This document shows positions 9,314 to 19,498 of a stretch of DNA of 64,000 nt, one piece after another. A program made the translations under genes and the position numbers. The notes beneath the pieces were generated by a model, which worked only from the letters and a program-made list of their open reading frames with translations, was not told the origin of the DNA and ran no database searches. Source of the DNA: Bacillota bacterium (GTDB lineage Bacteria > Bacillota > Clostridia > Acetivibrionales > Acetivibrionaceae); NCBI GenBank assembly GCA_023398495.1, contig JAEWSG010000129.1:1-64000 (forward strand), given 5' to 3'. Every line of letters begins with the position of its first letter. Position 1 is the stretch's first letter.

Positions 9314-9958
9314 ATGAGCTTGGATAAAAAGATTTCTATTGCTGTAATTAAGCGTTTACCAAGATACTATAGGTATTTATCCGATTTACTGAAGTTAGGG
9401 ATTACAAGGATTTCTTCAAGAGAGTTAAGTATAAGGATGGGCATTACAGCTTCACAGATACGTCAGGATTTAAACTGTTTCGGCGGTTTTGGGCAGCAAG
9501 GTTACGGTTATAACGTGGAATACCTTTATAACGAAATTGGAAATATTCTAGGTGTTAATGATAAGTTTAAATTTATTATAATCGGTGCAGGAAATATGGG
9601 GCAAGCACTAGCAAACTACACTAATTTTGAAAAAAGAGGCTTTGAACTTAAAGGAATTTTTGATGTAAGTCCAGATTTGATAGGTCAGAAAATCAATGAC
9701 CTTGAGATAATGGACCTTAATAATTTAGAGGACTATGTTAAGAACAACAAAATAGACATTGCAATGTTATGCGTCCCATATGATCAGACTCCTATAGTTG
9801 CAGACAGGGTAGCACAACTGGGCATAAAGGGGTTGTGGAATTTCTCACCGATGGACTTGAAAATTCCTTATGACGTAATAATTGAAAATGTTCACTTAAG
9901 TGATAGTTTAATGGTCTTAGGCTATAAATTAAATGAAAAACTGAAGAATTCAAAATAA
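9314..9958 (+). CDS. rex: Redox-sensing transcriptional repressor Rex
   Basis: 214 residues. Rex senses the NADH/NAD+ ratio and represses fermentation and redox genes when NADH is low. The N-terminal winged helix carries SSRELSIRMGITASQIRQDL and the FGGFGQQGYGYNV turn typical of the family; the C-terminal Rossmann domain has IIGAGNMGQAL for the dinucleotide. ATG 9314 is preferred to GTG 9305 because AGGTGA is then 5 bases away. A sigma-A-like promoter and inverted repeat precede the gene. Confidence 0.95.
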   Translation: MSLDKKISIAVIKRLPRYYRYLSDLLKLGITRISSRELSIRMGITASQIRQDLNCFGGFGQQGYGYNVEYLYNEIGNILGVNDKFKFIIIGAGNMGQALANYTNFEKRGFELKGIFDVSPDLIGQKINDLEIMDLNNLEDYVKNNKIDIAMLCVPYDQTPIVADRVAQLGIKGLWNFSPMDLKIPYDVIIENVHLSDSLMVLGYKLNEKLKNSK

Positions 9959-10047
9959 TTTTCACGATTTATATATATTAAAAGAACCTTCCGGGTGCTG
10001 TATGAATATACTGGATATGAAATCGAATTTTGTAAAAGGAATGATGA

Positions 10048-11565
10048 TTGATTATGATGTATACAGTACAGCCAGGAGATTCTTTATATTTAATTTCCCA
10101 GAAGTTTGGAATTTCTGTAGAGCAAATCAGACAAGCAAACCAGCTTTCAGGTAATATAATCTATATAGGTCAGCGCTTATATATCCCAGTAGAAAGGCAA
10201 AGACCAATTGTTTATACAGTTAAACGCGGCGATACTCTTTACCTGATTGCCAGAACTTATAATACAACAATTGAAAGCATCCAGGAGCTAAACAACCTTA
10301 CAGGCACGGAACTGCGGGTCGGCCAAACTCTGACCATACCTCTCTATTCTGAGGCTGTTGTCAACGTCAATTCAGCATATATAAGAAGCGGTCCCGGAAC
10401 CAATTACAGTATAGTTGCAAGCATGGTCAGAAACGCCAAACTTCCCGTAATAGGTTCAAGCAGAGGCTGGTACAAGGTGCGGCTGCACAACGGCAAGGAG
10501 GCTTGGATTTCCGAAACGGTAGCCATCCTTAACGCTTACGGCGGAGATAAACCGATTTCAGACATTTTAGGGTTTTATACTCTCGAAGAAGGTCCCTCAC
10601 TCCCAAGCTCCTTCGCTTCCTTCACAAACAATATTGAGCAGATTTCAGAAACCGGACTATTCATGTTCCGGATCAGTGCAAATAATCCAACTACCATTGA
10701 AAACTTCGGAGAGTTTTCAGATCAGGATATTAGAACCCTTGTTGCAATCGCACACAGAAATAATGTAAAAATTATGCCTGTTGTACACAATCTGCTTTAC
10801 AGACCAGGTGGAACAACCCTTGCAAAAAATGTTGTCAAGGTTCTTGTATCCAACGAGCAAAACCGAAACGCCTTTGCACTCAATGTACTAAAATTGCTGC
10901 AAAAGTATGATTTTGACGGCGTTAATATTGATATTGAAGACGTTTTCATTGAAGACAGTGCAAACCTGTCCTTACTCTACGCTGAAATCGCTCGAGTTTT
11001 AAGGCCTCGCGGGTATTTTTTCTCTGCCTCCATACCTGCAAGGGTCAGTGATGCACCTTTTAATCCATTTTCAGACCCCTTCAATTATGCTTCAATAGGC
11101 AATTCGGTCGATGAGTTTGTTGCAATGCTTTATAACGAGCACGGCTGGCCTGGCAGCGGCCCCGGCCCCGTCGTATCAATAGGCTGGATGGAAAGAGTAT
11201 TAAGGTACACAATCTCAAAAATGCCAAAAGAAAAAGTTGTTGGAGCAGTATCGGTATTCGGATTTGATTTCAATCTTACAACCGGCAGGAACACTTACGT
11301 AACGTATGACATGGCAGTGAATCTTGCCCGGAGGTATAACAGAGATATCATATTTGACGAGGAAACACAGACCCCGATGTTTGCCTATGTGGATGCTCAA
11401 GGTAACAATCATGAGGTTTGGTTTGAAGATGCCCGGAGTATCTATGCAAAAATAGAGCTTGCATGGGAACTTGGAATTAAGGGAATTGCCCTTTGGAGGC
11501 TCGGCATGGAAGACGAAAGCATATGGACCATGCTTGAGAACCAGGTAGTCGTAAGCCGACGCTAG
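10048..11565 (+). CDS. LysM/SH3/GH18 protein, spore-cortex-lytic-like glycosidase
   Basis: 505 residues. Two LysM modules (about residues 4-48 and 54-98) and an SH3-like domain (about 105-160) precede a glycoside hydrolase family 18 barrel. The GH18 catalytic stretch is present as FDGVNIDIED, with the acid glutamate in DIE. There is no signal peptide, as in YaaH/SleL-type spore enzymes that are packaged during sporulation, which suggests an N-acetylglucosaminidase acting on cortex peptidoglycan. The start is TTG 10048, 7 bases after AAAAGGA; ATG 10054 is an alternative. The stop TAG is the first part of a CTAGTGC repeat end. Neighbouring wall genes and cwlD support a spore or wall role. Confidence 0.85.
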   Translation: MIMMYTVQPGDSLYLISQKFGISVEQIRQANQLSGNIIYIGQRLYIPVERQRPIVYTVKRGDTLYLIARTYNTTIESIQELNNLTGTELRVGQTLTIPLYSEAVVNVNSAYIRSGPGTNYSIVASMVRNAKLPVIGSSRGWYKVRLHNGKEAWISETVAILNAYGGDKPISDILGFYTLEEGPSLPSSFASFTNNIEQISETGLFMFRISANNPTTIENFGEFSDQDIRTLVAIAHRNNVKIMPVVHNLLYRPGGTTLAKNVVKVLVSNEQNRNAFALNVLKLLQKYDFDGVNIDIEDVFIEDSANLSLLYAEIARVLRPRGYFFSASIPARVSDAPFNPFSDPFNYASIGNSVDEFVAMLYNEHGWPGSGPGPVVSIGWMERVLRYTISKMPKEKVVGAVSVFGFDFNLTTGRNTYVTYDMAVNLARRYNRDIIFDEETQTPMFAYVDAQGNNHEVWFEDARSIYAKIELAWELGIKGIALWRLGMEDESIWTMLENQVVVSRR

Positions 11566-11665
11566 TGCTAACTACAAACTTTAGCACACTCGATCAGTAT
11601 AATATGTCAGGCATATAGATTTTTTTGAGGAGTGAAAGTAAAACTAATTCATTATGCAAAAACAA

Positions 11666-11703
11666 AGCCACCGTAGGAAGAGTTTTTCTTCCTAACGGCG
11701 GCT
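11666..11703. terminator. Strong bidirectional terminator
   Basis: A stem of AGCC, CCGT and GGAAG blocks pairs with CTTCC, ACGG and GGCT around a T-rich loop. T-rich tails follow on both strands. It lies between the convergent GH18 and LysM-SH3 genes. Confidence 0.8.
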
Positions 11704-11760
11704 ATAATTTTTACTAAAATCCTATGTTTCATACAAAACCCATTGCATTTCAACCATCAG

Positions 11761-13275
11761 TTATTGCAATCCTCCCGATACCAATACGTTCTGCTGGTGA
11801 GAAGGATCAATTTTATTGTCTTTATGCCTCAATCCATTTAAAAAATAAAGGTCAAAATGCCCGTCCATACCGTTACCTGATATTGCATCATAATTAGGTC
11901 CGTACCCATAATTATCACTTCTATTATCAACATACTGCATATAAGGCACACCATCTACACCTGAATGAGGCATGCCGGAAATTGATATTGCAAATCTCCT
12001 GCCGTTGAACTCCAGAATAAATGGCCTTCTGTTCCAATTCCAATAGCCTCCGAATATTTCTTTCATAACCTTACTGTCATAACTGGTCAGTGTTTCGCTA
12101 TCAGCATGGTTTGCCCCCATAGTTCTCTTTACCATAAAGCTTTTTCCCGTTTCAACGTCAATTACCCTTCCAACACTTCCTATTGGAAAAACATACTGTG
12201 CTTCGCTGAACCAATCCAATACTTCACCCGATTCAGGCGATACCTTGTCCTTAACAGGTATATTATGAACAGGAACTTTCAACACATCTCCTATATAGAG
12301 AGTTGCCTGCCGTGAAATATTATTTGCAGAAGCAAGTTCATAGTCGGGTATTCCCATTTTCTCTGCTATACTCCAGATGCTATCACCTCTTTGTACTGTG
12401 TAATCCAGATATGTTATATAATTTTTTGATGTGTCTACTGATATTTTACTCCCAAAATAATTACTGTTGGGATTGGTGTCCCAGATATCCTGTTTTATGT
12501 AAGTTACACTGCTGTGGATATATCCATTGCCCTTCGCTGTTTGCACCTTATACCAGTTGCCTGTTTTTCCTGTAACCCTAACCTCCGTCCAAGCTTTGAG
12601 GTATCCTACTGCTGCTACATTCAGGCTTGGCCCACTGCTTAATGTTGCACTATTGGAAGTGTATGATATAAAGCTGTTGTCATAAAAACCAAACGCCTTT
12701 ATTTGGAGCTCCTGACCAATATTTATAGTATCACTGACAAGACCGTTCATAAGCTTTATCTGACTTATTGTAGTTCCAAACAGTCCGGAGATCAACCACA
12801 AAGAATCTCCTGACCTCACTCTGTATATAAGATTACTCCCATTCTGCCTGTATGCCAAAATCATGTTTTTGTTGTAATTTATGTAGGTTTCAATGCCCAG
12901 CTTACCAAAACAGAACTCTACCGGCACCATAAACCTGTAATTATCAATTTTCATAGGTGCTGGTGCTTTAATATACTTTCCGTTAAACTTCATAATGTCA
13001 TTATCCAACCTGAATACAAGTTCATTTTCCTTATATTTTATTACTCCTGTCATTGAATTCCTATCGTAATTAAAACTTGCTCCGATAGATTCTGCCAACT
13101 CCTTCGCCGGTACCAGCATCGTGTTATTTTCTACAATTGAATAAACTCCACTGACCGCTGCCTCATTGTCAATAAATATTGCTACATTACTCCCCACCGC
13201 ACTTACTGATACCTGAGCAAACGTCATTGCTACGATTATAACCGAAATGAAAGCAGCCACTCTTTTCTTTAGCAT
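11761..13275 (-). CDS. Secreted LysM-SH3 wall protein with C-terminal His-rich domain
   Basis: 504 residues. ATG 13275 is chosen, preceded by AAGGGGGA; the frame extends upstream without a ribosome site. A signal peptide (LKKRVAAFISVIIVAMTFA) leads a copper-amine-oxidase-N-like stalk domain (about 30-130), then LysM, a bacterial SH3 domain, a second LysM and a C-terminal domain of about 130 residues with GMPHSGVDG and DGHFDLYFLNGLRH. The last block recurs in clostridial wall proteins as an uncharacterised domain with conserved His and Asp; a peptidase or hydrolase is possible but unproven. Together with the neighbouring GH18 and amidase genes it suggests peptidoglycan remodelling. Confidence 0.8.
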   Translation of the reverse strand: MLKKRVAAFISVIIVAMTFAQVSVSAVGSNVAIFIDNEAAVSGVYSIVENNTMLVPAKELAESIGASFNYDRNSMTGVIKYKENELVFRLDNDIMKFNGKYIKAPAPMKIDNYRFMVPVEFCFGKLGIETYINYNKNMILAYRQNGSNLIYRVRSGDSLWLISGLFGTTISQIKLMNGLVSDTINIGQELQIKAFGFYDNSFISYTSNSATLSSGPSLNVAAVGYLKAWTEVRVTGKTGNWYKVQTAKGNGYIHSSVTYIKQDIWDTNPNSNYFGSKISVDTSKNYITYLDYTVQRGDSIWSIAEKMGIPDYELASANNISRQATLYIGDVLKVPVHNIPVKDKVSPESGEVLDWFSEAQYVFPIGSVGRVIDVETGKSFMVKRTMGANHADSETLTSYDSKVMKEIFGGYWNWNRRPFILEFNGRRFAISISGMPHSGVDGVPYMQYVDNRSDNYGYGPNYDAISGNGMDGHFDLYFLNGLRHKDNKIDPSHQQNVLVSGGLQ

Positions 13276-13371
13276 GAGAATCCCCCTTAAGATATGGTTT
13301 ACATAATCTATATTATACCGTATCCCAAGGCATAAATCAGCAGCCAATAGTTTCCTTTCAATAATATATCT

Positions 13372-13407
13372 CAGCGGAAGTTACAATCAAAGTTGCAAGT
13401 TCCGCTG
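13372..13407 (-). terminator. Possible terminator after cwlD
   Basis: CAGCGGAA at 13372-13379 pairs with TTCCGCTG at 13400-13407 around a 20-base loop, just downstream of cwlD on its strand. The T-run is weak. Confidence 0.4.
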
Positions 13408-13421
13408 CAATAACTTTTATC

Positions 13422-14141
13422 CTAATTCTCATAATATTTCATTATTCCCTCTTTTATCGCCATAGCAAGTTTATCCTGATATTCTACCGATGCTAACTTC
13501 TGTTCCTCCTGTTCATTTGACAAAAAACCACATTCTACAATTACTGTCGGAGTTCTTAAATTTTTCAGTATAATGATCTCTGCCTTTTTCAACATAGCAT
13601 CCCTCTTGTTGTTAGGATCTACATTTTCTTTAAGTGACTTCTGTATACACTCAGCGGCCAGTTTGCTTTCGGGTGAATTAGGTGGAAAGAATACCTGTGC
13701 TCCAAAATACTTTGATTCACCGAATTTATTAAGGTGGACACTGACAACCAGATCCGCACCGGATTCATCCATTATTTTCTTTCTTCTTATTAAATCCTGT
13801 TTTCTTTTCTGTACAACATTTGTTGTACCATCGGCATATTGTAGTGTGTCATCTTCTCTGGTCATAATAATCCTGAAGTTTTCTGCTTCTAACAACTCCT
13901 TTACCTTCGAAGCTATATGTAAGTTTATTTCCTTCTCTCGTACTCTGTTGTAATCACTTACCGCTCCAGGGTCTTCTCCTCCATGCCCTGCATCTAGAAT
14001 TATAATTTTGCTTTTAGGTGTATTATTCGTTGTCTTTAGTGCTTCAGGTTCTCCCCTGGTAATAAAGCCGAAAGCAGCAACTGCTATTGCAAGAATTAAT
14101 GCTGCTAAAATAATCTTATCCTTTTTGATAATCAAAATCAT
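13422..14141 (-). CDS. cwlD: N-acetylmuramoyl-L-alanine amidase CwlD
   Basis: 239 residues. One N-terminal membrane segment (about 7-27) anchors an Amidase_3 domain: zinc motifs LDAGHGGEDPGA, the glutamate in REKEINLH, the histidine in VSVHLN and the catalytic glutamate in VECGFLSN. CwlD removes the peptide from muramic acid during sporulation so that muramic-delta-lactam can form in the cortex, which germination enzymes recognise. Length and the N-terminal anchor match CwlD rather than a secreted autolysin. The region 14142-14341 downstream of the SLH gene shows no recognisable element. Confidence 0.92.
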   Translation of the reverse strand: MILIIKKDKIILAALILAIAVAAFGFITRGEPEALKTTNNTPKSKIIILDAGHGGEDPGAVSDYNRVREKEINLHIASKVKELLEAENFRIIMTREDDTLQYADGTTNVVQKRKQDLIRRKKIMDESGADLVVSVHLNKFGESKYFGAQVFFPPNSPESKLAAECIQKSLKENVDPNNKRDAMLKKAEIIILKNLRTPTVIVECGFLSNEQEEQKLASVEYQDKLAMAIKEGIMKYYEN

Positions 14142-14341
14142 CGATTTTTCCCCCTGTACATGAATCTACAATTAACATATTCAATAAGGGGTTGACCATA
14201 TGCAAACAAACTGTTTCTGGCACATAAAAAAGATGCGATAAATAGAATCATCTCTATCTACCGCCTTCTAAGATTATACATTAATCCACAGACTATCTGC
14301 TTTTGGCTTATCTACCAACTTATGGTATGCATTTGCCCCGT

Positions 14342-17300
14342 TTAAAATGTAGTTTTCTCGTCTTCTGGTGGCTCAACAGGTTCTACACCTGATGCAGATG
14401 ACAACATGCTGCCTTTATAACCCGATACATCACCCAGGTAATTTGCTGCCTTGATGTATTGGTAACAGTAATACACTCTTGGGTAGTAGGAGCGAATCTC
14501 AGCAACCTTTTCGTCAAAGCTCCATCCTACAGCTTTAACATAGTCCGGTATAGCCGGGAATAATTTCGCAAATGTGGCTGTTGCTCTTTGCTCTTTTGTA
14601 ATAGGAGGCGTATAACCTTTAACCCCGAGAACTATACCTTCTCCGGAATTATAAGAAGCTGTTGTCAAAGCATCATTCTCTGCTTTTATTGATTTCATTT
14701 TCTGCTGGTATATTGAAATACCAAGCCTTATCTGCTCTTTATAATCAGACATGCTGGTATCGTCTTTTGGTGTCTGCATAAGACCCCAATATGCACCACT
14801 TTTATCGGTTGGATTACCACCTGATTCAGTTGCAATTATTGCTGCCACCAAGTAAGGATCCATCTCATATTTTGATTCTTTGGTTACGCTAAGAATCAGG
14901 TTCTTTACTTCGTATTTCTCGAAATTTGAATTTGTCTTAAGTACACACCCGTCTACCTGAGACTTTGCCCATTTCTTTGCAGCCTCCAATACATCTGAGT
15001 ATGTGGTATTGCCTGGTAACTGTTCCGGATATAAATCACTTGGATTAGCTATTCTAACAGCCAGCTTATACGTTACTACAGGCTTTTCTTTTACAGGAGT
15101 GCTGGTTTTTGTTATTGTAAGCGTTACACTGCCGTCTATGTTTTTATCAATAACAATCCTATCCTTATAAATCTGCTCGTTTGTTGTATATGGATACCCG
15201 GATGTCTCCTTGTTAGTTTTATATGTTAATGTATATTTTATCTCGGGCATGGTCCCATCACAAGTTATCTTAATATCAAAAGGCTCACTATATACACTGG
15301 AATTTGCAGGAGCAATCATTAATTCTGCATCTTTCCTAAGTTCGGTTAAAGTTATTCTATTACTTACAATCTTAACTTTTTTAAAGTCATCCTCAAACAT
15401 CCTTACTTCGATAGAATAACCGCCATAATATTTGCTTACATCAAGATTCATTGTATACTGCTTGTTATAATAAGTGTTCATTGTAAACTTCTTTGATTTA
15501 ACCACTGTTCCACTTGGTGATATAACTACCAACTCAAGGTTTTTGGTTTCGTTTATTCTATCATTGAGACTTACCTTTAGCCTTATTGTACTAAGTTTCT
15601 TGCCATCATCCAGATTTTCAAGTTTTAATCCGCCATTATCTACGTTTACATAAACTGTCTCTGATTTATAGCTTATTTTCTTTTCCGGATCTTTTCCTTC
15701 TATCTGGAAGCATCTCTTATAATTTTTCTCCTCCAACCCTGGCTGAGTTATCCTAATTGACTTCTCAAATTTGTAAAGCTTGGTATCTGCATCATAACTT
15801 ATACAATCCATTTTATAATTATTTTGCAATTCAGAGCTTTCCATAACTGCTTCATAATTTGTTACTTCCTTCACATTGTCTGGGAAATAAAACTTAACTA
15901 TCGGGTTAAGATCATTTCTGTAAGACGAAGCAGTAATCTTAAAAATATTCCCTGCCGATCCTGAATCCGGGTCGATCTTAATATCTTTAAAGCTATCGGA
16001 TATTTTAGGTCTCAAATCTTCTTTGTCATTTATACCGTCATTGTCTGTATCTGCTATTGCAGGGTTACTATAATAGGTCCAGTAGTTTTTATCTTTGCTG
16101 TAAGTGTTTAGTTCTTTCAAATCCGGTATACCATCTTTATCCGTATCAATAGTCAAATCTCCTAGAAGCGGATCCTTGTCAAGCTTAATGGCGGAAGTAA
16201 GGTCAGAAAGATAAATCCATGTTCCGTCATTAACATTTCTTGCAATGTGTTCCTTTAATTTATCAAGTTCTTGAGCGAAGTTACCATAAATATCTGCATA
16301 TATCCCCTCAGTTTTAGAGAACAAATCCTCGTAGTATGTTTTATACCCACTGCCAGTTATAACAGATACAAATATGCTATCGTCTGTAAGTTTCTGAATT
16401 TCTTCCTCCATGCTCTCTATTCCAAATCTGTTATTAACTTTGTAATCCACATCAGTTACAAGTATAATGTGCTTTGATACACCTCTCCTAAAACCAAGAT
16501 TCCTTGCTTCTTCCAAGCCATCTATTGCAGTTTCGGGAGCATCACCACCTCCATAAGCACTAAGTCCGCCGACTGCTACTTTAAATTTCTCAATGTCACT
16601 GTTTGCATACCAATTCGACAATCCATTTTTTATTATTCTTGTTGAATCTTCGCCATCACAAGTTATATCTCTGTACTCTATAAGACCAAAGTTTACTTTA
16701 ACCTTATCCTTATTAAGATTATCAGCAAATGTTATAACATTGTTTTGAACATTATTAATAGTACCCGACATAGAACCTGTAGTATCTATAACAAATACAA
16801 TGTCTGCTTCACCTAGTGGAGTAACAGTCTTATCAATCTGGAAATACTTTTTGTTATAAACTGAATACACACTAAAGTGGTTAACTTTTGCTATAAGTGA
16901 ATTGCTTTCGGCATCAATAATGGTTTCAAGAGGAACCATTTCACCATTTTCCTCATCCCACCAGCAAATCACGAGTTCTTCGAGCTTCTCGGACTTGGTG
17001 TAAGTTTCACTGATTTTAAATCTTATTTCAGCTTCCTTGAAGCTTGCACCGGTTTTAATATCTATAGGCTTACCGACTAATGCCCTATTGTCTATAAACA
17101 CATGCCTGTCGGATGCATCCTCGATCAAAATATCTGAGAGCACACCAGCTTCCCCTGTTATTTTCAAATCAGGTACCGCAAGATTCTCCTCTGTAACCAA
17201 AAATCCAATTATTTCTTTAGGTATTGAAGCCGTTATTTCTTCCCTGCTGTCAATAGCACCATCCTCATCTGTATCAACTTTATTCGGGTCAAACCCCAGT

Positions 17301-19291
17301 TCCAACTCCAATCCATCCTCCAAACCATCTCCATCTGTATCAGCATTTCGTGGATCTGAAAAACAACTATTTATTTCTTTAGCATCAGACAAGCCATCCT
17401 CATCGGTATCGGCCAACTCAGGATCAGTACCATAAAACTCTTCCTCGAAATTTAAAATTCCATCTCCATCAATATCTTCCATTTTATCATTTTCTATAAG
17501 CGGATCAGTGCCCAATACATAGACTTCATATCCGTCAGAAATTCCATCCCCATCTGTATCGGAATTTAATGGATCGGTATTGAGAATATTTACTTCATCC
17601 CCATCCGGAATCCCATCTTCGTCAGTATCATACTCTATCGGGCTTGTTCCGTAGAGCTTAACTTCGTCTGCATCAGCAAGTCCATCTCCATCACTGTCAT
17701 CCTCCATAGCATTTGTCAACAAATAGAATTCTTCATCAAAGTCACTGATTCCATCATTGTCTGAATCCGATGCGAAGATATCTGTCCCAAGCTCTTGTTC
17801 CTGCATGTCAGTCAACCCGTCACCATCAGTATCAGGATTAAATACGACCTTAACTCCGTTAGAATATTCAAAGTCACCTCCAGACACAATATAAACTTTA
17901 TATATGTATGTTTCACCAATAGATACATCATAGTCTTCGTAGGACGAATCTGTCAGATCATAAGCGATAATATAACTTCCGTCCCGTGTCTCTTTAACTA
18001 TTCCATAAACTGCATCACTATCATATATGCTTTCCCATGAGATTTTGATTAGATTTCTGCCGTCCTCCAAAGTCTTATCTTCGTCACACCAAGCATATAT
18101 ATTATAATAATCCAAACCGGCATACTCATTATGCTCATTGTAGTTGTCCAGCAAGTTTTCGAGAGTAAACCGTTTAATATATTCGTGTTCCCTTGAAATA
18201 ACTTTTACAGTATAGTCATATACGCCGTCAACTTTTTCAAAACTGTAAGCATAGTCAAACATCGGTTCACCTTGTTCGCCGAGATATATCTCATCCCCTA
18301 ATATTTCTATTGTCCTATAATTATCTGATGTTCCATACACTTCACTATAAACGGCATACTGAACAGTCTGTCCTTCATAGCAATTATATACCGAAGTCGA
18401 TACAGTAACCAGATTAATATCCGGTTGGTAATTAACTTCACCAAATATTATGCCTCCATCCATCAACGGTTGCGTAGGTGTTGGTACAGGTTTTGATGTT
18501 TGTACAGGTTTTGGTGTTTTCCTTCCGCCCGATTCATTATTAATTGTAGGTTTTACCGTAGCAGTTGGTGTCGGTGTGGAGAGCATTGTAGGAGTGCTTG
18601 TGACAGTCGGTGTGGCATCTTCTTTTCCTGGGTAATTCGGAATTTCTTTAAGCATGGAATTGATTTTTTCCAATAATACAACAGTTTCAGCACGTGTCAA
18701 AGGATTACTTCCTCTAAAGGTATTATCCGGATATCCCTTAATAATATTATTATGAACCAAAGTACTGACTGCAGCTTTGCACCAGGAAGGTAAAAAATCC
18801 GAATCAGTAAAGCTTATTGGTGATGCATTCAATACAATATCAATTTTGTTTTTTTCAATTACATTATATAGTACAGCTGTTGCTTCCTGACGGGTTATTA
18901 TACTTTCGGGCCTGAATGTATTATCAGGATAACCAAAAATATACTCTGATTGCCTTGATAAAATAACATCCCTGTAATACCAATTGTCAGTACTTATATC
19001 TTTAAACTTAAGAGCTTTTTCCTTATCCCTACTTATCTCTTCTTTTGTAGGAAATACATTATTGACAAGTGTGGCAAACTCAGCCCTTGTCACCTCATTG
19101 TCAGGTCTGAAACTACCATCTTTGTATCCTTTAACGTATCCTTTTGAAACAAAATCTGTTATGGTCTCATATGCCCAATGGCCATTGATATCACTAAATC
19201 CTTCTGCATAGCTGCTCATTGGCAAAAGCGAAAGAATTAGTGACAAAACCACCAGAAAGCTTATAAGCCCTCTCTTTGAGTACTTGTACAA
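14342..19291 (-). CDS. Giant SLH-anchored surface protein with TSP3 repeats, VWA and lytic transglycosylase domain
   Basis: 1649 residues from TTG 19291, which has a GGGGGG ribosome site 7 bases upstream and opens a good signal peptide; an ATG at 19360 would give 23 extra residues. In order: signal peptide, three S-layer homology domains (about 27-215, each with the GY.DGSFRP or GYPDNTFR block), a Thr/Pro linker, Ig/FN3-like region, at least eight thrombospondin type-3 calcium repeats (DTDGDGLTD type, plus coordinates about 17240-17830), a VWA domain with the MIDAS FVIDTTGSMSG, two further type-3 repeats, beta-sandwich regions and a C-terminal SLT-type transglycosylase (YLVAAIIATESGG, YWGLMQTP). 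The SLH domains should bind wall polymers, placing VWA and the wall-cutting domain at the cell surface. Confidence 0.88.
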   Translation of the reverse strand: MYKYSKRGLISFLVVLSLILSLLPMSSYAEGFSDINGHWAYETITDFVSKGYVKGYKDGSFRPDNEVTRAEFATLVNNVFPTKEEISRDKEKALKFKDISTDNWYYRDVILSRQSEYIFGYPDNTFRPESIITRQEATAVLYNVIEKNKIDIVLNASPISFTDSDFLPSWCKAAVSTLVHNNIIKGYPDNTFRGSNPLTRAETVVLLEKINSMLKEIPNYPGKEDATPTVTSTPTMLSTPTPTATVKPTINNESGGRKTPKPVQTSKPVPTPTQPLMDGGIIFGEVNYQPDINLVTVSTSVYNCYEGQTVQYAVYSEVYGTSDNYRTIEILGDEIYLGEQGEPMFDYAYSFEKVDGVYDYTVKVISREHEYIKRFTLENLLDNYNEHNEYAGLDYYNIYAWCDEDKTLEDGRNLIKISWESIYDSDAVYGIVKETRDGSYIIAYDLTDSSYEDYDVSIGETYIYKVYIVSGGDFEYSNGVKVVFNPDTDGDGLTDMQEQELGTDIFASDSDNDGISDFDEEFYLLTNAMEDDSDGDGLADADEVKLYGTSPIEYDTDEDGIPDGDEVNILNTDPLNSDTDGDGISDGYEVYVLGTDPLIENDKMEDIDGDGILNFEEEFYGTDPELADTDEDGLSDAKEINSCFSDPRNADTDGDGLEDGLELELGFDPNKVDTDEDGAIDSREEITASIPKEIIGFLVTEENLAVPDLKITGEAGVLSDILIEDASDRHVFIDNRALVGKPIDIKTGASFKEAEIRFKISETYTKSEKLEELVICWWDEENGEMVPLETIIDAESNSLIAKVNHFSVYSVYNKKYFQIDKTVTPLGEADIVFVIDTTGSMSGTINNVQNNVITFADNLNKDKVKVNFGLIEYRDITCDGEDSTRIIKNGLSNWYANSDIEKFKVAVGGLSAYGGGDAPETAIDGLEEARNLGFRRGVSKHIILVTDVDYKVNNRFGIESMEEEIQKLTDDSIFVSVITGSGYKTYYEDLFSKTEGIYADIYGNFAQELDKLKEHIARNVNDGTWIYLSDLTSAIKLDKDPLLGDLTIDTDKDGIPDLKELNTYSKDKNYWTYYSNPAIADTDNDGINDKEDLRPKISDSFKDIKIDPDSGSAGNIFKITASSYRNDLNPIVKFYFPDNVKEVTNYEAVMESSELQNNYKMDCISYDADTKLYKFEKSIRITQPGLEEKNYKRCFQIEGKDPEKKISYKSETVYVNVDNGGLKLENLDDGKKLSTIRLKVSLNDRINETKNLELVVISPSGTVVKSKKFTMNTYYNKQYTMNLDVSKYYGGYSIEVRMFEDDFKKVKIVSNRITLTELRKDAELMIAPANSSVYSEPFDIKITCDGTMPEIKYTLTYKTNKETSGYPYTTNEQIYKDRIVIDKNIDGSVTLTITKTSTPVKEKPVVTYKLAVRIANPSDLYPEQLPGNTTYSDVLEAAKKWAKSQVDGCVLKTNSNFEKYEVKNLILSVTKESKYEMDPYLVAAIIATESGGNPTDKSGAYWGLMQTPKDDTSMSDYKEQIRLGISIYQQKMKSIKAENDALTTASYNSGEGIVLGVKGYTPPITKEQRATATFAKLFPAIPDYVKAVGWSFDEKVAEIRSYYPRVYYCYQYIKAANYLGDVSGYKGSMLSSASGVEPVEPPEDEKTTF

Positions 19292-19335
19292 TTTTTTAAC
19301 CCCCCAAAATAAAAATTTTTTTAAATATATTGAAC

Positions 19336-19379
19336 GCGATAAAGATTTATCGCATTTCAATTTCCTTGATTTATTATCG
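19336..19379 (+). repeat. Small palindrome and 24-base repeat shared with 43952-43975
   Basis: GCGATAAA-GA-TTTATCGC forms an 8-bp palindrome at 19336-19353, directly followed by a 24-base string at 19356-19379 that occurs exactly, in the opposite orientation, at 43952-43975. It lies in the leader of the SLH gene. Confidence 0.6.
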
Positions 19380-19387
19380 CGAAGACA

Positions 19388-19421
19388 AACAAGGCTGTCA
19401 GATAATATTGACAGCCTTGTT
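19388..19421 (-). terminator. Terminator hairpin upstream of the SLH gene
   Basis: A perfect 13-bp stem (AACAAGGCTGTCA at 19388-19400, TGACAGCCTTGTT at 19409-19421) with an 8-base loop. On the minus strand it is followed by a T-rich tail, so it most likely ends the transcript of the stalk-domain gene at 19499-20320. Confidence 0.65.
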
Positions 19422-19423
19422 AT

Positions 19424-19470
19424 GGTACGCCTAAAATATAAGTATGGGATGTTATTTTTCGTTATCCCTA
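19424..19470 (+). repeat. AAATATAAG / TTATCCCTA repeat, internally shortened copy
   Basis: The stretch fuses both ends of the 102-bp element at 27745-27846 (GGTACG-CTAAAATATAAGT and GTTATTTTTCGTTATCCCTA) and lacks its middle. Confidence 0.6.
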
Positions 19471-19498
19471 AATGTGTGCGTTATTTTTGTCCTGCTTA

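Noticed and set aside
17037..17435. Plus-strand Ser/Pro-rich frame
   Set aside because: It is a shadow of the calcium-repeat region of the giant surface protein on the minus strand.
19291..19498. Cyclic-di-GMP riboswitch upstream of the surface protein
   Set aside because: The hairpins there lack the conserved riboswitch core and are better explained by a terminator and repeats.
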